Of a DNA stretch of 9,528 nucleotides, positions 1 through 7,363 are shown in pieces. A program made the translations under genes and the position numbers. A model generated the notes under the pieces. The model ran no database searches. It worked only from the letters and a program-made list of their open reading frames with translations, and was not told the origin of the DNA. The stretch is from Treponema sp. Lineage in GTDB: Bacteria; Spirochaetota; Spirochaetia; Treponematales; Breznakiellaceae. The stretch covers positions 1 to 9,528 of the forward strand of contig WQWD01000076.1 in the NCBI GenBank assembly GCA_009785545.1, written 5' to 3'. Numbering within the stretch: the first letter of the stretch is position 1; every line of letters starts with the position of its first letter.

Positions 1-2127
1 ATCCAAAAATCTTTTACACAATATTCTGACTATTCAAGAAAAGTAAACAGCGAAACGCTTGGAGCCGTTGAAAGAACCGAAAACCCTGAACGTCTGGCAA
101 ATCTTGTTTGTAACACCATACATCTAAAAACAGAAAGAAAACTGGAATTGCTCAGAATATCGGATACAAGAAAAAGGCTTCATAAAATTCTTGAAACACT
201 TGAGCGTGAAAACCAAATCTACAGTATCCAAAAAAACATTTCCGGTAAAGTCAAAAGCCGCATGGACAAACGCCACCGTGAATATATCCTTAACGAACAG
301 CTAAGAGAAATCAACAAAGAACTTGGAAAGGATAAAATAGAAGATGAGTTTGTTCTTTTGGAAAATCGCATAAAAGAAAAAAATCCCCCCGCCGAAGTTT
401 TGGAAAAAACAAATAAAGAAATAAAAAGGCTGAAAAAACTTCAGCCGCTCTCTCCCGAAGCCGCTGTTTTACGAACCTATCTTGAATGGATAGCCGACTT
501 GCCATGGAGTAATTTCTCGGCAGATTCCGGCGACCTTAACGAAGCCGAAAAAATCCTGGATCAGGATCATTTTGGTATGCAAAAAGCTAAAGATCGCATT
601 ATTGAGTTTATTGCTGTGCGGCAGTTAATTTGCGGTGAGGAATTAACAAAAAACAAAGAACAATCAAATCTGCAGCTTGAAACAGCGGACAGTGAAGAAA
701 TAACAATTAATAACGAACAAATGCCGGAGAATTCGGATTCTCCAGAAGAAAATAACGATTATGTTGATAGTGATTCTCCGTTAACTGTTCCTTCGATCAA
801 GGGGCCAATTCTTTGTTTTGTTGGTCCTCCCGGCACGGGAAAAACAAGTTTGGGGAAATCTGTCGCTCGTGCTTTAGGGCGTGAATTTGTGCGTATTTCG
901 CTTGGCGGGGTGCGTGATGAAGCTGAGATTCGCGGGCACAGGAAAACCTATGTCGGTGCGCTGCCGGGCAAGATTTTACAATCAATGAAAAAAGCGCAGA
1001 CTGTAAACCCTGTATTTTTGTTAGACGAAATCGACAAACTTTCCGGCGATTTCCGGGGCGATCCGGCATCGGCTCTGCTCGAAGTTCTCGATCCCGAACA
1101 GAATGCGGCTTTTGTCGATCACTATCTGGAAGTGCAATATGATCTTTCAAAAGTAATGTTTTTAACGACTGCAAATTCGCTTCATACAATTCCGTATCCT
1201 CTGCTTGATCGTATGGAAATAATCGAAGTTCCCGGTTACGGTGAAAACGAAAAATTGAGTATCGCCAAACAATTTTTGGTTCCAAAAGAGTTACGCAATA
1301 ACGGTCTTGCCTCCGCAAATGTTGTTTTCAGGGATGATACATTAAAAGACATTATCCGCTATTGGACAATGGAATCCGGCGTGCGCAGCCTTGAACGTGA
1401 AACAGATCGGTGTATCAGGCGAATTGCCAGAGATGCCGTAAACAAAGGTTACGGTAAAGACAAACCTGTCAGCGAATTTAAAATGACAGTGAAACCTGCC
1501 AATTTAGAAAAACTGCTTGGCAGAAAAAAACACAAACGTGATTTAGTATACAGAGAAGCTCGTGTCGGCGTAACGTACGGTCTTGCATGGACAGAATACG
1601 GCGGAACAATGCTGCCTGTAGAAACCATCAGATATGACGGAATTGGTGAGCTTCTGATAACGGGAAATCTCGGCGATGTAATGAAAGAAAGCGCCCGTAT
1701 CGCCATGTCCTATCTTCGCAGCGCCGGCACAAAATACAACTTTGATGTCAAAACTCTGGCAAAGTCTGATTTTCACATTCACGTTCCCGAAGGCGCAATT
1801 CCCAAAGACGGCCCTTCCGCAGGTATCACCCTTGTCTCATCTTTGCTCTCGACTCTTTGCAAAGTGCCGCCTATCTCCTGCATTGCCATGACAGGGGAGC
1901 TTACCCTCACAGGTCGTGTACTTCCAATCGGCGGATTAAAAGAAAAACTGCTTGCCGCTATCAGAAACGGAATGGAGACAGTGCTTCTCCCTGCCGACAA
2001 TCGTGAACACTGGGACGAACTGGATAAAGAGATACGCTCTTCGATCAAAGTTGAATTTGTTCAAACGGCGGAAGATGTTTTTGCGAAGTTGTTTTCTGAG
2101 GAAATTCTGAAGAAGGCTAAGCCTTAA
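1..2127 (+). CDS. lon: ATP-dependent Lon protease, 5' end outside the window
   Basis: Lon is a cytosolic hexameric AAA+ serine protease that unfolds and degrades damaged and short-lived regulatory proteins. The reading frame is open from base 1, so about 708 C-terminal residues are visible and the first ~200 or more residues of the N-terminal substrate-binding domain lie to the left. A TTG at 148 is internal, because Lon-like sequence continues upstream of it without a stop. In order one sees the end of the N domain, the helical linker with EYILNEQLREINKELG (about 286-333), Walker A GPPGTGKTS (823-849), Walker B FLLDEID (1015-1035), a sensor region, and the protease domain. The catalytic serine is in DGPSAG (codon 1816-1818) and the lysine in GGLKEKL (codon 1945-1947), 43 residues apart as in E. 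coli Lon (S679/K722). An acidic insert of ~55 residues precedes Walker A. The gene ends with TAA followed at once by a strong hairpin. Family assignment is certain; regulation cannot be judged without the upstream region. Confidence 0.97.
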   Translation: MQKSFTQYSDYSRKVNSETLGAVERTENPERLANLVCNTIHLKTERKLELLRISDTRKRLHKILETLERENQIYSIQKNISGKVKSRMDKRHREYILNEQLREINKELGKDKIEDEFVLLENRIKEKNPPAEVLEKTNKEIKRLKKLQPLSPEAAVLRTYLEWIADLPWSNFSADSGDLNEAEKILDQDHFGMQKAKDRIIEFIAVRQLICGEELTKNKEQSNLQLETADSEEITINNEQMPENSDSPEENNDYVDSDSPLTVPSIKGPILCFVGPPGTGKTSLGKSVARALGREFVRISLGGVRDEAEIRGHRKTYVGALPGKILQSMKKAQTVNPVFLLDEIDKLSGDFRGDPASALLEVLDPEQNAAFVDHYLEVQYDLSKVMFLTTANSLHTIPYPLLDRMEIIEVPGYGENEKLSIAKQFLVPKELRNNGLASANVVFRDDTLKDIIRYWTMESGVRSLERETDRCIRRIARDAVNKGYGKDKPVSEFKMTVKPANLEKLLGRKKHKRDLVYREARVGVTYGLAWTEYGGTMLPVETIRYDGIGELLITGNLGDVMKESARIAMSYLRSAGTKYNFDVKTLAKSDFHIHVPEGAIPKDGPSAGITLVSSLLSTLCKVPPISCIAMTGELTLTGRVLPIGGLKEKLLAAIRNGMETVLLPADNREHWDELDKEIRSSIKVEFVQTAEDVFAKLFSEEILKKAKP

Positions 2128-2129
2128 TT

Positions 2130-2176
2130 AGTGTCGTCCATAAAGTGGTTCTTTATGGACGACACTTTGTATTTTC
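2130..2176 (+). terminator. Rho-independent terminator of lon
   Basis: A perfect 15-bp inverted repeat (arms 2131-2145 and 2151-2165, extendable to 16 bp by an A-T pair at 2130/2166) encloses a 5-base loop, TGGTT. It is followed by the T-rich run TTTGTATTTTC. The left arm starts three bases after the lon stop codon. On the plus strand this has the expected shape of an intrinsic terminator. On the minus strand no T-run follows, so it is probably directional, serving lon. Confidence 0.82.
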
Positions 2177-2208
2177 TCCCCTTTTTTGCAAAAAGGCTAC
2201 GAAAATAC
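2169..2208. repeat. Nested inverted repeat in the middle of the convergent spacer
   Basis: Arms GTATTTTC (2169-2176) and GAAAATAC (2201-2208) are perfect complements. Inside them lies a second small dyad, CCTTTTTT-GC-AAAAAGG (2180-2196), with one unpaired T. The element overlaps the T-rich tail of the lon terminator. Read on the minus strand, it supplies the first long T-run downstream of the transporter operon, so it may act as a back-up stop for that transcript. Function is inferred only from symmetry. Confidence 0.45.
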
Positions 2209-2220
2209 GTCTTTTAAGGA

Positions 2221-2256
2221 AGTCTGTCTAAAATGCTCTGCATTTATAGACAGACT
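2221..2256 (-). terminator. Hairpin abutting the end of the transporter operon, probable terminator
   Basis: Arms 2221-2236 and 2240-2256 pair over 16 positions with a single bulged T and a 3-base loop. The hairpin begins on the base next to the stop codon (2257-2259) of the last transporter gene. On the minus strand the stem is followed by TCCTTAAAA, a poor T-run, so termination may be weak or shared with the nested dyad at 2169-2208. The right arm resembles that of the lon terminator (TTTATAGACAGACT against TTTATGGACGACACT), which suggests related elements. Confidence 0.6.
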
Positions 2257-3018
2257 CTAATTAAGAAGTTCGATAGCCCCATTTTTCATCACCGCGATCC
2301 TGTCGCAAAGATATTCAACAGCATCTTTGTTATGCGAAATAAATATCATGGTCAAACCCATGTTTTTGTGCAGTTCGTAAAATAAATTGAGAATTTGCGC
2401 ACCCGATGACACATCAAGTGAGCTGATAGCTTCATCAGCGATTAAAAGACTTGGCTGAATGATTAAAACACGCCCGATACAAACTCGCTGCTTCTGACCG
2501 CCGGATAATTCATGGACATAACGTGATTTGTAAGAGGGATCAAGCCCAATGCGCAGAAGCATTTCGTCAATTTTTTGTGTGCGTTCTTTGGCGGAAAAGA
2601 GCTTGTGAATAACGAGCGGTTCTTCCATCAGCCAGCCTATTTTTTTTGTTGGATTCAATGAAGCGCCCGGATCCTGAAAAATCATTTGAATCTGAGCGGA
2701 GTTAAAATTGTATTTTTGTCCGTTGAGTGAAATTTCACCGTCATAATCTATAAGCCCTAAAATGCAGCGGGCAAGGGTTGTTTTTCCGCAGCCGGATTTG
2801 CCCGTCAGCCCAAAGATTTCTCCTTTTTGCAGTTCCAAATTAATGTTTTTTAGAACAGGTTTTCTTTTAACCTTTCCCAATATGCCGAATGTGCGGCCGG
2901 TATAAACATTCGAGACATTTTTAATGGATAGAAGGGGCGGTTGAGATAAATTTTCACACGGAGGTACAGAGATCGCAGAGATATGTGTGTCGTCTGAAAA
3001 ATTATATTTATCCGCCAT
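2257..3018 (-). CDS. ABC importer ATPase, DppF/OppF type, short form without C-terminal domain
   Basis: This is the second ATP-binding subunit of a peptide/nickel-type importer; it would pair with the D-type ATPase under the two permeases on the cytoplasmic side. In 253 residues one sees Walker A GKSGCGKTT (73-81), Q-loop MIFQDP (Gln115), a canonical signature LSGGQKQR (171-178), Walker B LLIADE (191-196), D-loop SSLD (199-202) and switch His229. All ATPase motifs are intact. The start is the ATG at 3018, chosen because AGGAGA sits 5 bases upstream (3024-3029) and it overlaps the preceding gene by 11 bp; the longer open frame up to 3186 would run through that gene's coding sequence. A ~28-residue polar N-terminal tail precedes the first strand. 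The protein stops about five residues after MKNG, so the HPYT motif and Cys-containing C-terminal region of DppF/OppF are missing; NikE-type ATPases are also comparatively short. Substrate is not determinable. Confidence 0.9.
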   Translation of the reverse strand: MADKYNFSDDTHISAISVPPCENLSQPPLLSIKNVSNVYTGRTFGILGKVKRKPVLKNINLELQKGEIFGLTGKSGCGKTTLARCILGLIDYDGEISLNGQKYNFNSAQIQMIFQDPGASLNPTKKIGWLMEEPLVIHKLFSAKERTQKIDEMLLRIGLDPSYKSRYVHELSGGQKQRVCIGRVLIIQPSLLIADEAISSLDVSSGAQILNLFYELHKNMGLTMIFISHNKDAVEYLCDRIAVMKNGAIELLN

Positions 3019-3991
3019 TCTGCTCTCCTGTTTCAGGGAAATGACAAAACACTTTTCCATCTCTGATTTTTGTTTCCGGCGGGAAAGCCTTATTGCAAAT
3101 ATTTTGAGCTTTGGGACAACGGGGAGCAAAAGGGCAGCCTGAAAATCGATCTTCGATTGAGGGAACTTTTCCGCTGATACTGTCAAGCGGCTTGCCTCGT
3201 TTATTTTTTTCGGGCAAAGCGTTTATAAGAGCTCTGGTATACGGGTGGAAAGGAGAGTTGATTATGCTGTTTGGCGTAACGCTGCTTTCTTCGATTATTT
3301 TTCCGGCATACATAACAAGATAGCGGCTGCAAAATTGCCGTATAATCGAAAGATCATGCGATATGATAAGAAGTGATGTTTTATAATTGCAATTCATTTC
3401 CAGAAGAAGTGCAAGAACACGCTGCAGGCTTTCTTCATCAAGAGCGCTTGAAGGTTCGTCGGCTAACAAAAGTTTAGGGCGGCAAATTGCGGCGATTGCT
3501 GTCATCACTCGCTGGCACATTCCGCGCGAAAGCTGATGAGGATAAGTCTCAAAAATTTTTTGCGGCTCATCAAACCCAAGAGAAAAAAGTAAATCTAACG
3601 CTAATTGTTTTACTTCGTTTTCTTTTTTGTTTTCCTTAAGAACAAGCGCTTCTGTAATTTGTTTTCCTGTTTTCATCAGCGGATTAAGCGACTGCCGAAC
3701 TTCCTGGAAAATCATTCCAATTTCGCTTCCTCTGACACGGCATAGCTCTTTTTCGTTTATCCGTGTTAAAGATTGTCCGCCGAAATTAATTTCGCCGTTT
3801 AGTATTTTAAACCCTTGCGGCAGAAGGTTTGTTATTGCAAGGGCGGTCGTTGTTTTTCCGCAGCCTGATTCTCCCGCAAGCCCTAAAATTTCTCCCTCTT
3901 TAATGGAGAAACTTATATTGTCCACGGCTTTGTATGTTTCTTTGCCTTTTTTGATCCCGATGGTGAGATTTTTTACATCAAGTAATATCAT
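3008..3991 (-). CDS. ABC importer ATPase, DppD/OppD type
   Basis: This is the first ATP-binding subunit of the importer, cytoplasmic and bound to the permeases. In 327 residues: Walker A GESGCGKTT (40-48), Q-loop MIFQEV (Gln96), signature LSRGM (154-158), Walker B LLLADEP (174-180), switch His212, then the oligopeptide-transporter C-terminal region with HPYT (249-252) and cysteines 286, 292, 299 and 316 in the arrangement C-x5-C-x6-C. In this family these conserved cysteines can bind an iron-sulfur cluster; I recall this from a structure of a mycobacterial Dpp importer. The signature has Arg where Gly is usual, while the essential Ser and following Gly remain. The start is the ATG at 3991, with GGAG at 3998-4001; it lies inside the end of the permease gene (14-bp overlap). 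The stop overlaps the next ATPase gene by 11 bp. Length is normal for DppD/OppD. The Dpp, Opp and Nik subtypes cannot be separated from sequence alone. Confidence 0.93.
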   Translation of the reverse strand: MILLDVKNLTIGIKKGKETYKAVDNISFSIKEGEILGLAGESGCGKTTTALAITNLLPQGFKILNGEINFGGQSLTRINEKELCRVRGSEIGMIFQEVRQSLNPLMKTGKQITEALVLKENKKENEVKQLALDLLFSLGFDEPQKIFETYPHQLSRGMCQRVMTAIAAICRPKLLLADEPSSALDEESLQRVLALLLEMNCNYKTSLLIISHDLSIIRQFCSRYLVMYAGKIIEESSVTPNSIINSPFHPYTRALINALPEKNKRGKPLDSISGKVPSIEDRFSGCPFAPRCPKAQNICNKAFPPETKIRDGKVFCHFPETGEQNGG

Positions 3992-4802
3992 TATGCTCTC
4001 CGAATGTCAGCTCTGTCTGCCGGCGTATTCCCTGCCCCAACAAGTGAAACGCCAATACTGTCAGCATAATGAAAAAACCGGGGGCAAGAGCGTACCAAGG
4101 AGCTGTAAAAAACCAGCCTTGTGCTTCAAAAAGCATACGTCCCCACGAAGGGTGCGGCGGCTGGATTCCCATTCCAAGATAGCTCATCGCCGATTCGGCT
4201 AAAATTGCGTTTGAAAGCCCGATAACAGAAGCGGAAAGAAGCGAAGGAGCAAGATTTGGCAGAATGTGAATAAACGTTATGCGAAAAAAACCTGCTCCCA
4301 TAATTTTTTCCGCCTGAATAAATTCTGAAGATTTGTATTTTAAAGTTCCTGTGCGTATAATGCGGGTGAAACCGGGTATAAATAAAATTAGTAAAGCTAT
4401 AAAAATACTGAATTGACTGTTATCTAAAACGGCAACAACAAAAAGCGCTATAACTATTCCGGGAAAAGAATTTATTGTATCGATAAAACGCATAACAATT
4501 TCCCCTGTAATGCCCCCGATATAACCCGCTATCAGCCCGAGTAAACTGCCAATCGCTGCAGCGCCTGCAACTGTGCATAAGGCAAGGAAAAGCGAATTTC
4601 TGCCGCCTGCCATGATACGTGAAAAAATATCTCTGCCAAAGTTGTCCGTTCCCAATAGGTGGTTTGTGTCGGGAGGTTTAAGGCGGATAGAGTAATCAAT
4701 TTCGTTGTAATTATGAGGAACCCAAATAAAACTAAGAAGCGATATAGAAACAATCAAAATGCCGATTACGGCTCCTATTTTAAATTCAAGAGGCATTTTC
4801 AT
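3978..4802 (-). CDS. ABC importer inner-membrane permease, DppC/OppC type
   Basis: This subunit forms half of the membrane channel together with the B-type permease. In 274 residues there is an N-terminal membrane segment (about 9-29), then a short external stretch with the family hallmark LLGTDNFGRDIFSR (49-62), five further hydrophobic segments (about 71-95, 102-126, 130-148, 186-206, 237-258), and the cytoplasmic EAA-type coupling loop (about 160-183) with AEKIMGAGFFRI and HILPN, which contacts the ATPases. AESAMSYLGMGIQPP (202-216) is also typical of DppC/OppC. The ATG at 4802 overlaps the stop of the upstream permease as ATGA, and AAAGGA lies a few bases before it; the ATG two codons later is less favoured. 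The 3' end overlaps the D-type ATPase gene by 14 bp. Confidence 0.94.
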   Translation of the reverse strand: MKMPLEFKIGAVIGILIVSISLLSFIWVPHNYNEIDYSIRLKPPDTNHLLGTDNFGRDIFSRIMAGGRNSLFLALCTVAGAAAIGSLLGLIAGYIGGITGEIVMRFIDTINSFPGIVIALFVVAVLDNSQFSIFIALLILFIPGFTRIIRTGTLKYKSSEFIQAEKIMGAGFFRITFIHILPNLAPSLLSASVIGLSNAILAESAMSYLGMGIQPPHPSWGRMLFEAQGWFFTAPWYALAPGFFIMLTVLAFHLLGQGIRRQTELTFGEHNDIT

Positions 4803-5755
4803 CGTATTTCCTTTGTTATTCTGATTCTGGGATCGATGATCATGATAAAAACATCAGCTAAAGAATTTGCTATTACAACAAGTGACGCAATATAAACCAT
4901 TAAAGTTTGAATTAACGGATAATCTCTTGACGTTATTGCGGCGATCAAAAGTCTGCCAATTCCCGGAATTGAAAAAACCTGCTCAATAATTATACTGCCG
5001 GAAAAAATTTCAGCAATTATCATTGCAAGCATGGTAACCGAAGATAAACTGGCATTTTTTAATACATGACGGCGAAGAATATAAAGACGGCTCATTCCCT
5101 TGCTGCGGGCTGTTCTTACATAGTCGCTTTGCAGTTCGGCAAAAATAGCACTTCTTAAAAATTTTGTTAATATCGCAGCGTTTGGAATTGCTATTGCCAG
5201 AGCCGGAAAAAAAAGATAACCTAAAAATCCAAAAAAGTTTTCGTTGTAATCGACAAAAGCGCCGGGAGTAAAAAGCCTGAAAATAAAACCAAAAATAAAA
5301 ATGAATAATAGACCCAGAAAAAATCCCGGAGTGCTGACTCCTGCCGCTGTAAAAATATTTACGATAGTGTCAACGATACCGCCTTTCCGTTTTACGGTTA
5401 AAAGCGAAAGCGGTAATGAAATCAAAATTGTAAGAATAAGCGAAAAAACCGCAAGAGATATTGTTACAGGGAGGCGCTGTGCGATAAGCGAAGAGATTGA
5501 TTCTCCCCTGAATGTAAACGAGTATCCTGTGTTCCCTGACAAAAAATTAAATAACCAGTCAAAATAGCGGATAAATATATTTCTGTTAAGCCCCATTTCT
5601 TCACGTATCTGAGCTAATTGTTCGGCAGATGTGTCCATTCCGGCAAAAGAAATTGCCGGGTCTCCTCGTATTACGCTAAAAAAAAGAAAACACACAATAG
5701 AGACGAGAAAAACTGTAAGTATCGCTATGAGAATTCTTCTCAATAAAAATATCAA
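4799..5755 (-). CDS. ABC importer inner-membrane permease, DppB/OppB type, TTG start
   Basis: This is the partner permease of the DppC-type subunit. In 318 residues it begins with LLRRILIAILTVFLVS, the usual DppB/OppB N-terminal membrane anchor. A periplasmic region follows with the partial family motif REEMGLN and LSGNTGYSF, then hydrophobic segments at about 97-120, 130-160, 175-205, 237-258 and 283-308. The EAA coupling loop is DYVRTARSKGMSRLYI (211-226) followed by RRHVLKN, and the end is the hallmark IDPRIR (307-312). No ATG is available at the right place. The best start is TTG at 5755, which overlaps the upstream stop as TTGA and has GGAA seven bases upstream (5763-5766). A second TTG four codons in (5743) is a less likely alternative. 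The weak start codon and coupling probably set its translation relative to the binding protein. Confidence 0.93.
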   Translation of the reverse strand: MIFLLRRILIAILTVFLVSIVCFLFFSVIRGDPAISFAGMDTSAEQLAQIREEMGLNRNIFIRYFDWLFNFLSGNTGYSFTFRGESISSLIAQRLPVTISLAVFSLILTILISLPLSLLTVKRKGGIVDTIVNIFTAAGVSTPGFFLGLLFIFIFGFIFRLFTPGAFVDYNENFFGFLGYLFFPALAIAIPNAAILTKFLRSAIFAELQSDYVRTARSKGMSRLYILRRHVLKNASLSSVTMLAMIIAEIFSGSIIIEQVFSIPGIGRLLIAAITSRDYPLIQTLMVYIASLVVIANSLADVFIMIIDPRIRITKEIR

Positions 5756-7284
5756 TTTCCTATTCCGTATATCGACGCAAAGTCAACAACATACAACGGA
5801 TAATTTAAAACTCCGCCAAATGCGCCTCTTCGTAATACTACATAATGCACAATATCCTGAATAAATACACTTGCTGCTTCCCCGGCGATAATTTTTTGCG
5901 CTTCTCTGTAAAGCTGATTTCTGACACTGGAATCTGTTTCTGTTAACATAGAAGCGTATACTCTGTCAAAATCTTCGCTGGCGAAATTGATAAAATTGCT
6001 TGAGTTTTCTGAATGGTATCGTGATAAAAAACTTCTTGCAGAAACAACCCGGCTGTCAATTGAAATTACGGTTGCCTGATAATTTCGGTCACGATGAATA
6101 TCAGAGAGCCATGTTGACCAATCAACAAGCCTGATAGTTGCTTGTATTCCGATTCTGTTAAGCTGGTTTGTTATTACTTGAGCGGTATCAACGTGCATTC
6201 CATAATTGGAAGGGGCGGCGATCTCAAAGCTGATTTGATTGCCGCCGTAAAAGCCCGCCTGTGCGAGATATTCAAGCGCCCTTTGCGGATTATGCACATA
6301 ACCAAGATTGCTCTCGAAATATTCGGTTAACCCGGGAATTACCGGGCTGCCGGAATGAGAACCGCTCCCAAAAAAAGCGGCATTAATTATTTCTTGTACG
6401 TCAATTCCGTAGCTGATTGCCCTGCGTACACGAACATCATCAAAAGGCGCACGGGCATTATTCAGCGCTAAAACCTGTACCGCCGATGAATTATTGTGAA
6501 AGGCGTAAAAATCTCTTTGGTTAAGCTGCGCAACATACGCTCCTGTAAGATTCGCTCCATCAATATTTCCTCCGCGCAAAGATGTCATCATTGCTTCGAA
6601 ATTTGCGAAAAACACAATTGTTACTTTTTCCAGTGATGGTATTTCTCTCGGCGGATCAAGAAATCTCTGCCAATAATAATCGAACCTTCTTAAAACAAGC
6701 TCTCTTTGTGTCGTATAACTTTCAATAAAAAACGGCCCTGTGCCGATAACAACTCTTTCACGATTTGTATTGCCAGCTTGTATAATTCCGACAGTTAAAA
6801 ATGGAAGGAAATAGGGATCGGGAGAATTTAAAATAATTTTTATTTGGTTTTCGCCGTAAATCAGCACTTCATTTATTCTGTTAAGCCCGATAAACTCATT
6901 TGCGATTGCTGTATCAAGACTAAACTTGACATCTTCGGCAGTTACAATTGAACCGTCATGAAAACGCACTCCTTCCCGCAGCGTAAAAGTGTAAATAAGG
7001 AAGGCAGGGTCAATTGTCCATGATTCGGCAATGGCGGGCATAAAAGTTCCGTCGGGGTTTGGTTTGACAAGTCCTTCAAAAACATTAAAAAGTATACTTC
7101 TGCCGTCGGCTGTGTTTCCGGGACTAAGCGGATCGAGTGTTCTTGGTTCTGAGGTAAATCCGTAGCGTAATTGTGTGGGTCTTTCTCTGTTTTGTTCACG
7201 GGCACAACCGGGGAATATAAACATAATTGGCAAAATTGCCGAGATTAACGTTAGTGTAAGGAGCGTAGTTTTAAAGTATTTCAT
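5752..7284 (-). CDS. Peptide/nickel-type extracellular solute-binding lipoprotein (SBP family 5)
   Basis: This lipid-anchored receptor captures the substrate outside the cytoplasmic membrane and delivers it to the permeases. The 510-residue protein starts with a signal peptide: MKYFK, a hydrophobic core to about residue 24, and a lipobox FPGC ending at Cys27. The Phe at -3 departs from the usual Leu/Val, as tolerated in spirochaetes. The mature part shows SBP-family-5 features: SEPRTLDPLSP (45-55), FNVFEGLV, the block with LAESW-like IAESWTID, FTLREGVRFHDG and AEDVKFSLD, then RRAISYGID and the PQRALEYLAQAGF region. Length is typical of DppA/OppA/NikA. The ATG at 7284 has GGAG at 7290-7293, spacing five bases. 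It is the first gene of the importer unit and overlaps the B-permease by 4 bp. Opp/Dpp-like peptide uptake is the default; specificity for dipeptides, longer peptides or a metal chelate is not readable here. Confidence 0.94.
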   Translation of the reverse strand: MKYFKTTLLTLTLISAILPIMFIFPGCAREQNRERPTQLRYGFTSEPRTLDPLSPGNTADGRSILFNVFEGLVKPNPDGTFMPAIAESWTIDPAFLIYTFTLREGVRFHDGSIVTAEDVKFSLDTAIANEFIGLNRINEVLIYGENQIKIILNSPDPYFLPFLTVGIIQAGNTNRERVVIGTGPFFIESYTTQRELVLRRFDYYWQRFLDPPREIPSLEKVTIVFFANFEAMMTSLRGGNIDGANLTGAYVAQLNQRDFYAFHNNSSAVQVLALNNARAPFDDVRVRRAISYGIDVQEIINAAFFGSGSHSGSPVIPGLTEYFESNLGYVHNPQRALEYLAQAGFYGGNQISFEIAAPSNYGMHVDTAQVITNQLNRIGIQATIRLVDWSTWLSDIHRDRNYQATVISIDSRVVSARSFLSRYHSENSSNFINFASEDFDRVYASMLTETDSSVRNQLYREAQKIIAGEAASVFIQDIVHYVVLRRGAFGGVLNYPLYVVDFASIYGIGN

Positions 7285-7363
7285 AGAGTCTCCAAAATGT
7301 ATTATAAAGAAAAATATGTATGGAATCTATATGCCGAATTGCCGCATCTGCAAAAGGCTTAAT
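7285..7363 (-). promoter_or_regulatory. Candidate promoter region ahead of the importer operon
   Basis: The 79-bp spacer after hydE holds two weak promoter candidates on the minus strand. One has a perfect TATAAT at 7301-7306 but no good -35 box, and it would leave a leader of only about ten bases with the ribosome site at its very start. The other pairs TTGCAG (7348-7353) with TATAGA (7326-7331) over a 16-base spacer and would give a longer leader. There is no convincing terminator hairpin after hydE, so read-through from hydGE is also possible. Confidence 0.3.

Noticed and set aside
797..1318. 173-codon minus-strand open frame inside lon
   Set aside because: It lies opposite conserved Lon coding sequence, has no recognisable domain, and its composition is that of a reverse-complement shadow.
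3019..3186. Upstream extension of the F-type ATPase to give 309 residues
   Set aside because: The extra 56 codons overlap the 3' coding end of the D-type ATPase, resemble no ABC N-terminus, and a good ribosome site marks the ATG at 3018.
3627..4202. 191-codon plus-strand open frame across the D-type ATPase and C-type permease genes
   Set aside because: It is antisense to two well-conserved transporter genes, and its translation shows no family motif or membrane pattern.
2257..7284. Importer as a NikABCDE nickel system serving a hydrogenase
   Set aside because: The maturases are for [FeFe]-hydrogenase, which needs no nickel; the D-type ATPase has the longer peptide-importer C-terminal region, and no nickel regulator or [NiFe] gene is visible. 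Not excluded, but unsupported.
7331..7347. Possible operator palindrome in the hydE-importer spacer
   Set aside because: Only the outer ATGC/GCAT ends pair well; the inner positions mismatch, so it is not better than chance.
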